Below, one piece after another: positions 1 to 13,307 of a stretch of 64,000 nucleotides of DNA. Numbering within the stretch: position 1 is the first letter of the stretch; the number at the start of each line of letters is the position of its first letter. The notes under the pieces were generated by a model that had not been told where the DNA came from, did not search any database, and saw only the letters and a program-made list of their open reading frames with translations. Source of the stretch: Morella rubra (lineage: Eukaryota; Streptophyta; Magnoliopsida; Fagales; Myricaceae). The position numbers and the translations under genes are program-made. The stretch lies in NCBI GenBank assembly GCA_003952965.2, contig CM025850.1, forward strand, positions 35,763,536-35,827,535, read 5' to 3'.

Positions 1-2
1 TC

Positions 3-212
3 CGTGGTGGTGAATTTCCCAAGCCATGCCGAATGCCCTTTTATTATATTTATAGGTTGGATTCATCAAGGTGGGCTCGAACCATTTGAAACAGAGCTTT
101 CGGCAGCACAAAGACAGTTCGTGGTGGTGAATTTCCCAAGCCATGCCGAATGCCCTATTTATTATAGGTTGGATTCATCAAGGTGGGCTCGAACCATTTG
201 AAACAGAGCTTT
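3..212. repeat. two-copy tandem repeat, period about 117 bp
   Basis: Two head-to-tail copies begin at 3 and 120 with the same CGTGGTGGTGAATTTCCC start. Both run through GGTTGGATTCATCAAGGTGG to ACAGAGCTTTC. The second copy differs mainly by a few bases missing in the TTTATTATA stretch. The array may continue left of the window. No coding potential is recognised. Confidence 0.85.
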
Positions 213-2650
213 CTCTGAGCCTATTGGTAGCATTTGGGTGTCAAAATTTTAGATTGGTATAATAAAATAATTATAAAATAATTTTTCTTTCTATTAAATA
301 TTTATTATTATTATAAAAAAAATGTATTCAAATTGTTCTTTACTTTTTTATTAATTTTTATATTCCAATATTTTATCCCTAGATGATGTTGGGAGTTTTC
401 GTTATCATTTGTTTTTGTAGCCTTATGTTCTTTCGATTCTTAAATTTACTTCCAAAACTCATATTCTATTTTCATGATGAGGAGCCCACCTAAAGTGGGG
501 TCATATTGGATCCACTTTTGAGGAGTAATTCCCGATGAGAGGAGAGTTTAAGTCACAAGTCTGATCTTAATGCGATTCGAAACTAATATGTTCAAATTAT
601 ATGCTTTGTATATGTTTAGAACTCAAAAAAATAAAAAATTGCAAATCATATCATCTGACAAGTCACTACGATTTGTCACAAGTATCTTTAGTATGTAGGA
701 CGGAAATTTTCCTAATTCAAAGAATTTAGATTATTTGTGGCGAAAATAAAGGAAACAATCCTTATGGTTTTCGTCATTTGGCTTACAAACCCGCATTTTT
801 CAATTTCTATCTTTCAGACCTTGAATTTTGTAGGAAAATTAATGACGAGTCCAAACTATACACTTAGAAATACAATGAGATGCTCTATCGAGCTTTTCTC
901 ATTTATATCGGTTAATATTTTAATTTCAATATAGTTAAAGTTTTGGATATAAATTGATGAGTTTTTGTCAAATATCTTTTAATTTTTCAATTATCGAAAG
1001 TAGCTTGAATTATTATAGGTTTTGTACTTAGTACCATAAACTACCAATCTCTAAAATATTGCACTCGCCGTCTATTTTCTTTAAGTAGTTTAAATGATTA
1101 ATTATGTAGTTTATTGGTTTAGGGCTCAAAATGTTTATTAATCTAAAATAAATAAGCCCAAAAAAAATTAAAAAAAAAAACACTCAAGCCTAAATTCTTC
1201 ATGAACATATCATTTTAGTAATGTGCGAGTAGCATAAAAAATTGCATTAAAACTAAATTTGCACCAACTTACTCAAAAATGGGTCTCAATATGGGCTTAA
1301 TGTACCAGGCAAATGGAAAAAATTAATTGGACTAAACGAGTAAGAGGCCTAAGAAACGGCTCAATAAGAAAGCCAATACCCGACAATACTACCTCTAAAA
1401 CTAGAACCACACGTGGCAGGTTTTTGCCAGTGATGGTGGTGGTGGCAGTGGCGGTAACTAAATTTTAGAAACCGGCCCATTCGACAGCGATTACAATTAT
1501 TGCCATATCTGTCACCGCCAGTGAACTTGCGCAATCCTATTTCTGACCGTGACTTCAAATCTTCTTGAGGTAACATCAGAAATTCTTATATATTCGTCCT
1601 CGTTGAACCGTTTTAAGTCGTTCACATCCAGGAGGAAAGAATCGATCTTCGATTGGACCCTCTTTTATCTCTTTTGCCTAGGGAGAAAAATCTAATGGGC
1701 CCTAATTCCAGCTTTTATCATGCCAAAGATCACATTAATACAGCACAAGTTGACGAGATTTGATGGTCCACGAAATGCACAGGAAACCACTTATCAGTAT
1801 TCACGACCCATTGCCAAAAAAAAATAACAAAAAAAGAAAAGCTATCAGTCTATCACGACCCATTGATCACGCATAACCAGTAGTGATTCCATGAATATTT
1901 TGTCCGATGGGTAGAGAGCAACCGTGAAGGACATACGCATTTTGTTGGAGTTGAAGAAGAAAAGAAGAAAAAAAGAAGAAGAAGCTATCTATTGGCATCA
2001 GATCAAAATCCACCTTCGCTTGATTGTTCAACAACTTATGGTTAAATGCTAGACATCTACGGATGGATCCAGTAAAAGAAGGGATTCCGGTGAAGAAATC
2101 TCGGGGATAAATTTGGTAGAAATCAATTAGCCTCCTCTTTTGGAACTTTGTTAAAAATTTCAACATGAAAACTACAATGAACAAGTTGCTGAACTTGGGT
2201 GGGGAGAAGCAATCACGATTAGTTAAATGCCTAAACTTGAAGGAGTAAATGACAACCTACACCATCTAAATCTAGTAGCATTGACGACTGGGGTGCACTA
2301 AAATGGCTGGTAGATGCGAGAATCATGGCCTAATGCCCAACCCTCCCTTGATTACCTATTCATGTACAATAATGTTAGTGTCAATTAGCTTATGACCTAC
2401 ATGATTTTCTGAACAAAGTTACTGTAAAAAGAAGAGTCCTCAAGTTGCTCTTCGACAAAAGCATTTATAAGCAAACAAATGGGAAAAGATTAGACATCGT
2501 GGACGACTGAAAATGACGGAGGAAGACCACACGAAACACTAAACTCGAAAACTTGCCATGTTATTACATTAGACCGACGACATCTAAGTCAATTGATCAT
2601 GCCACAAAACATAGCACATCTGACCACATTCTATGGTCCAGTATATACAA
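213..2650. other. AT-rich intergenic DNA, no gene recognised
   Basis: The stretch contains only short open frames without recognisable domains. Around 1010-1070 a fragment reading ACCATAAACTACCAATCT resembles the subterminal sequence of the MULE-like MITE at 53434-53830. The part nearest 2650 is 3' flank of SQD2, which ends at 2764 on the minus strand. Confidence 0.6.
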
Positions 2651-2763
2651 GAAATGAATGTATGGCAATCAATCATCACACGTTCATCCCGTAAGGGCTC
2701 CATTTGAAGTCCAGAACAAAGCCGGCAAAGCAGAAATTAAACCCCAAGAACTTTTCGCCTCAA

Positions 2764-5700
2764 CTATATGACTTCTGGGGATGGGAAAAGGCGTTTTGCT
2801 AGCCACTGTAGAGGTCTCAGCAGCTGTGCTCTCTGCTTGCGCCAGAACCAGATGGCAGCATTGTACTGTTCGTTGCGAATTATTTTGGTGGCTGCCCTCC
2901 AATCATACTTCTCCATTTCTAAACGCGAGGCTTTCCCCATGGTTTCTCTCAACTCTTGGTTGTGCAACAAAGTCTTCAACTTGCTCACGCAGTCATCAAG
3001 ATCACCGGGAGTGAATAGAAAACCAGTTTTACCCTCCTGCTCTGGAGGGATAATATCTGGGATACCTCCAGCACGAACACCCACCACAGGAATTCCTGAA
3101 GACATGGCTTCCAAAACAACTAGCCCAAGGGTCTCTGATTCTGAAGGCATAACAAAGACATCCCCACTGGCATACGCCTGTGAAAGCTCTTCTCCTCCTA
3201 GCATCCCAGTAAATACTGCAGGCATGCCCTCAAACAGTTTTTCCAGCTCCACTCTGTCAAGGAAGAAAGGGGATTTGTAAATAGAAGTGCAGCTGAACCT
3301 GAAGCAACTAGAACTTGACATAGGACTCCTGATTTTGTAATATGCGGCCCTCAACTACATAACAAAATTAAGCAAGTTGTGTAGCATCAGAATACATTAC
3401 CTATGTGGCCCATCTCCAACGAAAGCAATTCGTGCTTCTGGAAGCCTATCCATAACACTGTAAAAAATATGTTTTAAATGTCAAGAACTGGAAACAGAGC
3501 GGGGTAAAGAATGTAAAACACTAGGAAATGGACACCAAAATGGAGACTTCAACTTTGACTGTCCAAATAACAAAAATAATAAGCCCATTCATCCCCTAGC
3601 TATATTTTAACTTCAAAAGATTAGATGACTAGAGAGGACTACCTCTTGAGGCAATCCAAACTCTTCTCAACCCCAAGTCGTCCAACATGAATTATCAGTG
3701 GTTTCTCTGGTTCACCATCACTGCATGGGAAAAGAATATATAGTGTTACAGTGAAACTCCTACTCGTGGAATCACAGCACAGAAAAACAAAGGAGTAGAT
3801 GATTGTCCTACCTTAGTCTCACTCGCATTTCTTGACAACGGAAACGCGGGTTGAAGCTTTCAGAATCAACACCCTTATTCCAAAGACGGATCTTGTTAGC
3901 TGAAAACAACCAACATAAGAAAGAATGTCAGCTTAGGATACAGCTGCCTAGGCACCCTCCACTATGTTCATTTGATATTTGCACAAAGGGAACATTGGAG
4001 GCCAAAAGTGAATATATAACTTTCAGGAGCAGAATGAAAATATTCAAACTAGGATGTCTATAAGGAATGAATTTGGTTTATAACTTGACACTTGAAGGTT
4101 TACACTCACCTGCTGTCACCCTCGCTTCTTCAAGATCCTTACCAATGGCAGCTGAGGGCACAAGTGTCAGATCAGCTGCTCTGTGTAGAAATTCTGAAAT
4201 TGAAAGACCAAAAAGTCAGCTCAATGATCACTATCAGTAGTTAAAATGGAGGCAGGAAAACCTAAAAATGGGTTCACGTACTTATAATCAACCACATGGG
4301 TTTCACCAGCCAGCTGAAGGTGTATCTTGGTATGTATCTGCAAATGAAAACAAGAATAGCCTTGCCTTCAGCAATTATTGAAATATTTTATGACATTCGG
4401 CATCATATTAGTTAAAAAATAATAATGAAGTTAAAAAGTGCTTGGAACATTGTTTAGTGATTAGAGAAGCAGCCAATAAACTTGTGGGTGCACCACTCAT
4501 TCAATAATGAAAAGTTGATTGTAAAATGTACAAGACGGAATGTCTTAAAGAAGAACATTAAACTCACACTGGCACATGAGTGTGGTAAGACATCACTATG
4601 GGGACACACAACATCTTTGAAATAGCGAGAGCTCCAAAAACCTAAAATACAGTCAATAAGTGTTAACAGCAGATAAATCATCATTCTTGTCTCTAATACT
4701 TCAGGAAAAAACCCACCCACCCACCCCCCCCCCCCTCCAAAAAAAAAAAAAAGAAAAGGAGAGAGAAAGGGAGAGAAAGAAAGAAACTGCAAGTTTTCCC
4801 AAGGAAAGAAGTAAAGAGTGAAAATAACTTACCATTATCCCAGGTGATGAAGCATGTATTATGTCAGGCTTAAATCGGGCAACCTCAGAAATTATTCTAG
4901 GACTAAGTGCCAGGGAAAGTGGCACTTTCTGATACCAGGGGCAGGGAAAGCTACATAAACAACAAGAAACAAATGTGAACATTAGGCAGAAAACTAAGTT
5001 TTCATGGCTAGATCATTAGTCAAAACAAAAAATGTTGAAAGAGAAAGAGAGGAAACGCATGATAGCTAGGGACTTAGCAATGGCTAGTTGAAAAGGTAAT
5101 ATGACAAAAACTTTTCTCTAGCATCCTAGATATGATACGAGGTTCCTCACATTTGGCGCAGGGTCAGCAGTGGAAAGCAAAATGATTGGGAAACAAATTG
5201 CTCATCTTTAGAAAGCTTAGAATTGAAGTAAATCTTGAAGAGCTTTAGAATGTGCAATTAAGGGTGACTACAGCAGAGTTAAATATTATCTGTACCCGGT
5301 AAAACTTAACTTGACTCTCTTGCTCTAAATGTTCTTTCAATGTGTTTATGTTTAAATAATCTGTCTTGCTTGTGCATAATTCGGGTTAGCATTTCTTTGG
5401 TTACAGTACAAGAGTGTGAGTTATTGATCAAAAGGACAATACCCAAAGTTTCAGGAGATAGCTCAGGGAAAAGAAAAGTTGAAATGTATATATATATATA
5501 TATATATATAATGAGGAGCAGTTATGTAGGATGACAACGTTTATGTAGACAAAAAAAAGCCTCTCAAATTTGGCAGGAAGAGAAACCTGCGTGATCCAAT
5601 CAGTTTTGCTCCATAAAATTCCTGGGGAACACCTTCATGTGTGGTCACAACCATCACCTACACCATGAATATCAGGAACCAATGAGCCAATGTAAGTCAA

Positions 5701-7699
5701 TATGCGAGCACATTTTACAATCTAAAACAAAATTGAAGTTGAAATTGAACTCTACACTGGGCTATGATACAAGCCAACATAGTTGTCAATTTGATGGAGA
5801 AATGCCACTACATGAAAAAGGTCATTTTAAAAAACAATCTCGATCAGTATGATCTTATTGTTAGGCTGTTTGTCAGTATTGGAGGATCAAAATCAGCGAG
5901 AGGATTGAACTTTTGACAAACAACATCAGGAAGAAAAATGCTAATGTCATTAAGTTGTATATTTGCAAAGAGGATTGGGATAACCTTGCATGGATTGACA
6001 TTAAAACCTTGAGAACATCCCAAGAAAATAAAATGCTGCAGGGATATAAAGAATGTACCTCGTCCCCCATTTCACGCAAGTATCTGATAAAATTCTGGAA
6101 ACGGTTTTTATACCCTGACACATATCTGCAAGAAAAACAAAGCACGTATAGCTATCCATGAACACAAATTTTTGATGGTGCAACATTTAACTGCACCTCA
6201 CCATTTTGTAACATTCTTGAACCACATTCATCTCAAGAATACTAGAAAGAAAACCACTGTAAATGTCTAAACCATTACTACAGTTCTCCATCAACACCGA
6301 AATGCAGAACACATTAGTAGTAGGATCTAGGATGATTGGCATTCAGCCCTTAAGAATGTTTGAACAGATTCCTGTGCTTACAACCAATTTAGCGTCCTAT
6401 GGAATCTCACCTTAAGGGATCCCAAGAGAAATACATTAACTCTATGTTACACCTGCAGCTTTTTAATCATAGCTCATAACCTCATACCCAAGAGGGATAC
6501 GCAAAAGGAAAACGAAGAGGCTTAAAACCGGTATACTTGCAAATAAACTGATCGGTAGTAAAAATGAGATCCACATTTCAAACGAGCAAAAGAATAGGAG
6601 TCATAGCACTGACTACTTATATTCTAGTCATAGAAATCATACAGAAGTGCCTAGCAAGTGGCAAGGCACTACAACAACCAGATTGTCATTGAATAGAGAT
6701 GCACCACATGGAAAAACACACATTAGGCTGCCCAAAAATAAATTACAAAATTGATTCTGTTACAACATGAAGCTTGTGAGAACACATCGTACACTCAGAC
6801 ATGACAGAACATCCACATCAAAACAGAAGTATCCAAGGACACGTGCTCATCAAATAACACACCTACATCAGAAAAACTTGTGGTGCATCTCTATTCTGAG
6901 ACATCAGAATAATTAGAAATTGACTGAGTTAGATCTAAACTTCAGCAGCCAATCAGACTGTATAGCAAACTAGAACACTTTTCATAAAAGGCACCAATAA
7001 ATAGTTGTACCTCTCAGCCGTTGACCGTACCATCAAGTAAGGCCAAAGAGCAGAACAAAAGCTTCCATCAGGGAATATCAATTACATTAAGAAACCACGC
7101 TCAGACAAAATTAAATGAAAACAAACAAACTAAAATCACAAGAAAGGAGTTTCCAAATCCAAAGCTCGAAGGATAAGGCAAAGGCATCAGAAATTCATCA
7201 CCCGAAACAAAGACAAAATAACAGGATCAAAACAAAGGCAACAACAAAGCATCAGAAAAAAGAAACGGATCTCTATTCTTCGCAGATCCGAATCCAATAA
7301 ACAGCACGATCTGCGATCGAGCACAAGAACAGATCAAGAAGCAAAAGAAAGAGAGACTCACGCAAAAGGAGAAGGCTCGACAAAGAGCGCAATGCGGCGA
7401 GGCCTCGAGTTGGTCTCAGAGTCTAGCAATGGAGGTCCCTCCTCCTCCTCTTCTCTGACCTCGTTGATAGTCATATCGCTCGCTTTGACAACAGCAAACT
7501 CACCTCTTCTCGACCTCACACACTCAGGCCTCTCAGCCCGGTCGCAAAACAAGCTAACGGCTCTAGTTCTCCGGATGCTGGAGCGCGAAGCCTTGAGAGA
7601 AATCGGACCGCACAGGGGAGACGAAGACGAAGACGAAGGGGTTGCAGAGAAAGAAGGAGGAGAGAGAGTGGGATTTATAGAGAGAGAAGGGGCGGTCAT
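2764..7699 (-). CDS. SQD2: sulfoquinovosyltransferase SQD2 (sulfolipid synthase), 11 exons, complete
   Basis: Transfers sulfoquinovose from UDP-sulfoquinovose to diacylglycerol, the last step of SQDG synthesis at the chloroplast envelope. Coding exons (-): 7362-7699, 6059-6125, 5587-5657, 4833-4950, 4568-4641, 4282-4337, 4110-4193, 3812-3899, 3643-3720, 3401-3457, 2764-3253. All junctions are GT-AG and in phase; they total 1521 nt, 506 aa, close to the family's roughly 510. The first 80 or so residues are Ser/Arg-rich, fitting a transit peptide. The GT4 fold starts at RRIALFVEPSPFAYVSGY (about 101-118). HVGRLGVEKS lies at 310-319 and the EX7E donor-binding motif at E384/E392 (PSESETLGLVVLE). 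The ATG at 7699 is used because the next Met falls beyond the transit peptide. No break is seen. A bacterial-type GT4 role is excluded by near-identical plant SQD2 blocks throughout. Confidence 0.97.
4710..4752. repeat. poly-C/poly-A junction in SQD2 intron 4
   Basis: CCCA repeats run into about 13 C, then CTCC, then about 14 A, inside the intron between exons 4 and 5. Exact lengths are unreliable in any sequencing technology. Confidence 0.8.
5486..5510. repeat. (TA)n microsatellite in SQD2 intron 3
   Basis: About 12 TA units between SQD2 exons 3 and 4. A likely length-polymorphic marker. Confidence 0.9.
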
Positions 7700-7726
7700 G
7701 ATGGTGATGAAAGGGGGGGATGGTGT

Positions 7727-7738
7727 TTATAAATATAG
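7727..7738 (-). promoter_or_regulatory. possible TATA box of SQD2
   Basis: On the minus strand the sequence reads CTATATTTATAA about 30 nt before the SQD2 ATG. That spacing would leave almost no 5' UTR, so a start site further upstream is equally possible. Confidence 0.3.
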
Positions 7739-7799
7739 GGTGGGATCCGATTATGTGTGTTGTTGTGTGTATATGGAAGTGCGTGTGTTTGAGTTGGCT

Positions 7800-8700
7800 T
7801 CGGAATTTCATGGATAAATATTCGGTATAGTGTGTGAGAGTGCTTGCTGCGAAAGGGAATCTGAAGGGCTCCCATGGGACTCTCCTAATTGGATATTCTT
7901 TTCCAGCCGGGACTGTAGGAGGTATCAAACAAATTATCTCCCGGCATATGCTATTGGGTAAACCTCACCTCCCCTCTTTTCTCTCTCTCTCTCTCCCCTT
8001 CTTTTCTTACACATTTCCTCTACGGTTCTCGCGTCACATTTACCTTCTACCCAATCCTCGTAGAAATCATTTTGAATTTATTCTAAATTATTGAGATTTT
8101 TTTATTATAAAAAAAACACTGACTTACCTAGTAGTTATCTCTAGTATTATGATTTCAACATTTTTTTTTAATTCGAGATAATTTCAAATTTTCAATATAG
8201 CTTGAGGATTGGTTTGGCTGGAGATAATTGTTTGTTCCACACGCACCTTTCGTTCTCTCACATGAGCTTCTGACTTTGACCATATCAAATTTGGATTTGA
8301 CACTCTTCTCCCCCTCCCCCCATTTGATTCCGAATTTATTCAAGGCATAAAATTTCAAAAAGAAAAAAAAAAAGATATTATTAGGAATATATGACGAGAA
8401 AGGACCTTGAGTTTTATATATGGTATGAGTCATCATTTAACTACCTATGGTGTCCATGACCATACGTCCGTAACTGTCGTTCTGTGTAGCCAACAACCAC
8501 CGCACAGCCTCTGGTCACTCACCACCACTCAAAACTGACATAGTAATAATGAACTGTCATCGACGTTTTTTTTACCACTTCCCGTACTTAGTCGTCATCC
8601 TATTGTTTTCAGCACATGGAGTGCATCTCCCAAAAAACAAAGAACATACACAAAGGAACAAATCATACGAAAGTACATGTTTTTGGTGTCAGAGATTTTT
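7800..8700. other. SQD2 upstream region, no gene seen
   Basis: Upstream of SQD2, with a pyrimidine-rich CT microsatellite at about 7978-7996 and oligo-T/A runs. No conserved open frame is visible on either strand. Confidence 0.5.
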
Positions 8701-8709
8701 TGAGATATG

Positions 8710-9116
8710 GACCGCTACGTTCGGTTTAGATTTTAAAATAATTTTACTGTGTTTGTAATTTTTTTAAAATAACATATATTTTGTTAGGATCGGTAAGAAG
8801 TGTGTTAAAAATTATTAGAATTTATAAAAATGTTATTAAATTGTTGAAAAGATATTAAAATTGATAAAGAAAGTGATTGTAATAAGAGTGTGTTCGGTTA
8901 GGGAGTTTTTGAGAATTTTTTTGTGTTTTGAGAATTTTTAGGTAATGTTAACTTTATTGGTATGCGTATTTTAGTTATTTTTATATAGTGTTAAGAATGA
9001 TGTTTGGTTGTAGAATATTTTGTATTCTGAGAATTCAAAAAAATCCTGAGGATTTTTATATACCGAACATGCTCAGTTTTTGAAATAATTTTGAAAACAA
9101 TCAAAACGTGGCCGTC
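8710..9116. mobile_element. outer MITE of a nested pair
   Basis: The ends are inverted relatives: GACCGCTACGTTCGG at the left, and GACGGCCACGTTTTG when the right end is read on the other strand. AAAATAATTTT-type sequence follows on both sides. It is interrupted by a second inverted-repeat element at 8886-9074. No coding capacity. Confidence 0.45.
8886..9074. mobile_element. inner hAT-like MITE
   Basis: Terminal inverted repeats are GAGTGTGTTCGGTTA at the left and GAGCATGTTCGGTATA from the right end, enclosing about 190 bp of AT-rich non-coding DNA. No clean target-site duplication is visible. It sits inside the outer element at 8710-9116. Confidence 0.55.
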
Positions 9117-9119
9117 TTG

Positions 9120-11290
9120 CCTCACAGGATGTTTTTCTTACCTTACGTAAGGTATTTAACAAGTAAAAATTTAAATTTCGATTAATATTTTAAATTCAGT
9201 ATTTAAGATTATAATGTTTATTATATTAGAAAATATGGGATAATATCAAACTTAGCCACTATGTCACACACACTCATATTATGATAGGATGTAATATGTG
9301 CAGAGTGTATTTTTGTTAAATCATTTTTAAAAAATTGAAGCAATTAATATTATAAAAACAATCCTAAACAGTACTAACATACCATGGCTCTCAGCAGTCT
9401 CATGGTGGAGGGGGTACAGAGTTCAGAGTGGGGAAGGTGTCATTGGAACAGTGGAACTGATAAAATCTTGCAAAGCCACGAATGAGATCCCATATTTGGA
9501 TACTGAGTGAGTGCCTTTACAAAAAGGGTCCCACTCCACTTATCAAAGTTTTTAATCTTCCAGGGTGGGGATGGGCTACTGGTGGTGAGGATGGGTTGGG
9601 GGCATATATATAATATCTGTACAAACCAACAGACAAGAATCACGTACTTGGGTCCCACTCCCATATGCTGTTCTGATAGGAATTGTTCTTTGCTTTCCGA
9701 AAGGCAAATCCGCAAATGTTCTGTAATGATTCATACCAGCTAACAACCTCAACCGGTTTGACATGTCGTGTAATCTCTGGAAAGAGATTGACTCAAGACG
9801 TAGGTTTTATACAATTCAAGATTACTATGGTATAATTTTCAAGCATTGAGAATCTTAAACCAAGTCTATCTTTTTCTTGAATTGCATCACAGTATCGCAA
9901 TGATCTAACAGATTCTTAAAGCTAAATGAGATGTGAGTCATTAAAGTTAGCCCTATTATTCTGTTGCCAAAAAACAAGGGGCTTCCCCAAGGTATAAGTT
10001 TCTTATGGTATTTCTTTTTGTCCTTTCGAATTTCTTCGTCGGCAAGACAATTATCGATGGTAACTAATTAGTGGACATTTTTCTCGTATCTCTTGCTGTC
10101 ACATCAATATAAAAGAGATTATCATGATATTATGATTCCTCGTTAGCGCAATTCATAAAAAGTTAGACACAATATTAATATAAATGCTTGCAAAGGTGCG
10201 AAGGAAAAGGGTTCTCCAATACATTTCTAACCGTGCGCATAATGATTCGCACTGTCTGGCACTACGCGGCTTGCTTAGATGTATCATGTATTCAAAAAGG
10301 GTAATGATGTCCCTGAGTATTGGCTAGCATTGACACTCTTGTCCTGATTGCGAATCACTTGGATGATCAGCAAGCTTTCCACGTACGAGGTAAATTAGAT
10401 AATATATATATATATTTTTTTTCACTTTCTTTATTATAATTTGATATATATCCTTTTGATTTATCTCTCAGATAAACCTCTTCCTTACCTTCCCTTCCCC
10501 TCGTGACCAAGAATATGCCTTTGGAGCTCGACGTTATTGGCAATTTGTCTCCGAGGATGACCAACTCTACCTTCTCCATTTTTAAAGGGGAGAGAAAACA
10601 AAAATCATCACCCACTGGGGAATAAATTTCAAACATGTTTCTGACTATGATCGAATTTAATATGCACCCGCTGCCTAAATATTCAGTTTGGTGACTGTTT
10701 TTAAAGTCAATTTATAGATTATTGAGGCCAACATATCTGACAATCATAAGATATTCCAGTGAATATCCACCTGCTACCCATTTTTCTATAATATTGTATA
10801 TATCCCGTACGAATGATGCAGTATGGGTCCAACCCTACAAGCGTGAACCATTATTATTTTTTTTTAAAAAAAAAATTTAATTACGTAATGGGAACTAATA
10901 CCGTTGATATAACACATGAAATGAAATCTGGCGCCATGCACATAAACTTGAGTGAAAGCAACACCAACTTAGAGTTTGGTTTATTCATGTTTTGCTTCCA
11001 AGTCGTTTTCCTAATTTGCTGTGAAGAAAACACAAATGAAATCTGGGGATTGATCTTTTTTGATTTCCAGATAATGTTTTAAGACGGCGCGCGGCTGTCG
11101 TGAACCAAAGAAGCACGTTAATTAAGAACGTGATCAGTACTGCAGCCGGCCCCGTAAGGTTGAAGAGATAGGAAGACTATACGTTAATACTTGTCTATCA
11201 AAACGTACAATATATACCATTAAGAATCCTCTAAGCTGTAGCAAAGGATATAGCTTAGGTGTCTAAAATTTACACGCACATTAAAGAATA
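9120..11290. other. AT-rich intergenic DNA
   Basis: No supported gene. Short open frames show no domain. A TA microsatellite lies near 10402-10415 and A/T homopolymers near 10855-10875. Confidence 0.5.
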
Positions 11291-11294
11291 TATA

Positions 11295-11488
11295 TATACA
11301 CATCAGCATAGGGACCGCACCAAGTATTAAAATAAGAAAAAAAAATGAATGATTTTTGTGTTTCTACTACATTAAAATAAGTGTTTCTACTACATTTATT
11401 TTAATGTACTAGTAGAAACACAAAAATCATTCATTTTTTTTTTCTTATAATTTTAGTACTTGGTGCGGTCCCTATGCTGCTGTGTATA
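11295..11488. mobile_element. long near-perfect foldback (MITE-like hairpin), 194 bp
   Basis: The left arm starts TATACACATCAGCATAGGG and continues GACCGCACCAAGTA. The right arm is its reverse complement with few mismatches. The arms extend through oligo-A/T and a TGAATGATTTTTGTGTTTC block, leaving a short loop near 11380-11395. TA dinucleotides flank both ends, which fits a Stowaway-type element. No protein is encoded. Confidence 0.8.
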
Positions 11489-11683
11489 ATGAACATGCGA
11501 GTGGTGAGAATGATGTTTAATTACGATGTAGCCACTTGCATATTACGTTGACATCGTAGTATGAAAGGGCTAGTTGGTGAGGTGATGATATGCACTAACT
11601 AACGGTCTGTCTGCCTCTGCAGTCCTGCTTCGTTATAAGCACGAGAGCTAGCATAGATTCTTCTAACCATACTACTGCATCTT

Positions 11684-11717
11684 AATATATATATATATAT
11701 AAATATATATATATATA
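11684..11717. repeat. (AT)n microsatellite
   Basis: An AT dinucleotide run of about 34 bp with one AAA interruption. Confidence 0.9.
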
Positions 11718-13307
11718 ACAGCTAAAGAATCCTAATCCCTAGCTAGGTTTTATTTGAGAAATTTTTATTTATCGATAATATAAGCTAGCCCATAAAGAAA
11801 TGAATTAGCCCATGTTTTGATCCAAAATAAGACAAACAACTTCTTATCTCTCTCTTTTTTTTTTTTTAAGTTTTTCTTAACGTTTCTTTAAATAAAATTA
11901 AAAGAAAATTTATACTGATCTACTATATCAAAATAAAGCACCATTTGCAATGCCTATATTGAGCTACCAACTATTGATATTTTGCACCCTCAAATATAAA
12001 AATATTTTGATGGTTCACGGCCCAACTGACTCTACCCTTAATTCCCAGTGAAGGACGTAGAGCTCTGAATTTTATGTCCAATTAGTCAAGAAAATTAAAG
12101 TTTGAAAAAAATATTGTGGAGAAAAAACAGCCACCAGTCTACGTGTAGCTTCCTTTGGGTGGCTACACATGCTTTCGACCCCATGTCTACGTGTGAGGTT
12201 AAGTCTGAAACTCACCTAATAAGAGCGTAACGCGAACATGCGAAAAAAATAAAAATAAAAATAAAAAAAATGCGTAACTCGAACTAACACTCAAGAAAAA
12301 AGAAGTGCTTAGAAGTCCTTTCCACAAACGGTTAGGCTAGCGTGCTAGGGGCATGGAAAAGCCTTGTTGTACTTCAAAAATGTGTGAAAATCCTTGTGGT
12401 TTGATATAAGCCCTGGTTGAAGTTCAATATTGTTCAACTCGAAAGACTACACGGTGCAGCAGTCCACAAAAGGAAGGCCTGGGCCTGCTAGCCACGTATT
12501 TCTGGTTTCTATGCAGGCCTTTCAACAAGTTTTTAATTGAGCAGCAACAACGACAGTCTAGAAATTGTCGTTCACATAGGGAACTCGTAGACGAAAACGC
12601 CCCCGGCGATATGGGATCTCCACGCTAATTACAGCTTGTTTGTCGTTGAGGGTTGAACTAATTAATTAATGCCTCCAAGTACATATAAATCCTCAGTTTC
12701 CGTTTAACTATCTTCTAAAGTTTGCAGTTAGTCTCGAGGCTTATTAATTTGATTCGCTAGATTTAAGCGCATTCAACCCTAATAAGTGGTGTCCTCAAAG
12801 TGTGAATTGAGTCGATTAGGGATCCTAGTTCAATTCTCTAAGGTAACTGTCACGCCTCGTGCTAGTACTTACCCCTAGGCTCTCCTATAGTAATGGAATG
12901 CACACAAGCGGGGATTACTGCACGAATAAATCCTATCAAAGCCTGATAACTGATTTTGAAAAAGCTTAACGGAAACGTTTTAGAGAAAAGAGAGAAGTAG
13001 AAAAGAATAGTATAAGTCGGACAATAAAATAACAGGTGGGCTTATAAAATTATTTTTAAAACAATCTGGTAATAAGGTAAAAATTAGGGATAGCTTGTGG
13101 CTTATGGACGAAACAAGATAAGGGAAAAATCTCAAAAATATAAGTATAAAATCTTTCCACTAGTATCAACAAAATCTTTCACGAGGATACAACGGTAAGA
13201 GAAAGTAAATAAAAAAGTGGAAGCTGATTACAGCTTTCCGTCTTATAATACAGACTACAACAAAATATACAATCATTACCCCAAAAACAAACGACTACGA
13301 TGGATAT

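Noticed and set aside
1373-1560. GGTGGTGGTGGCAGTGGCGG tract with a His-rich minus-strand frame
   Set aside because: A low-complexity tract explains the His run; no gene structure around it.
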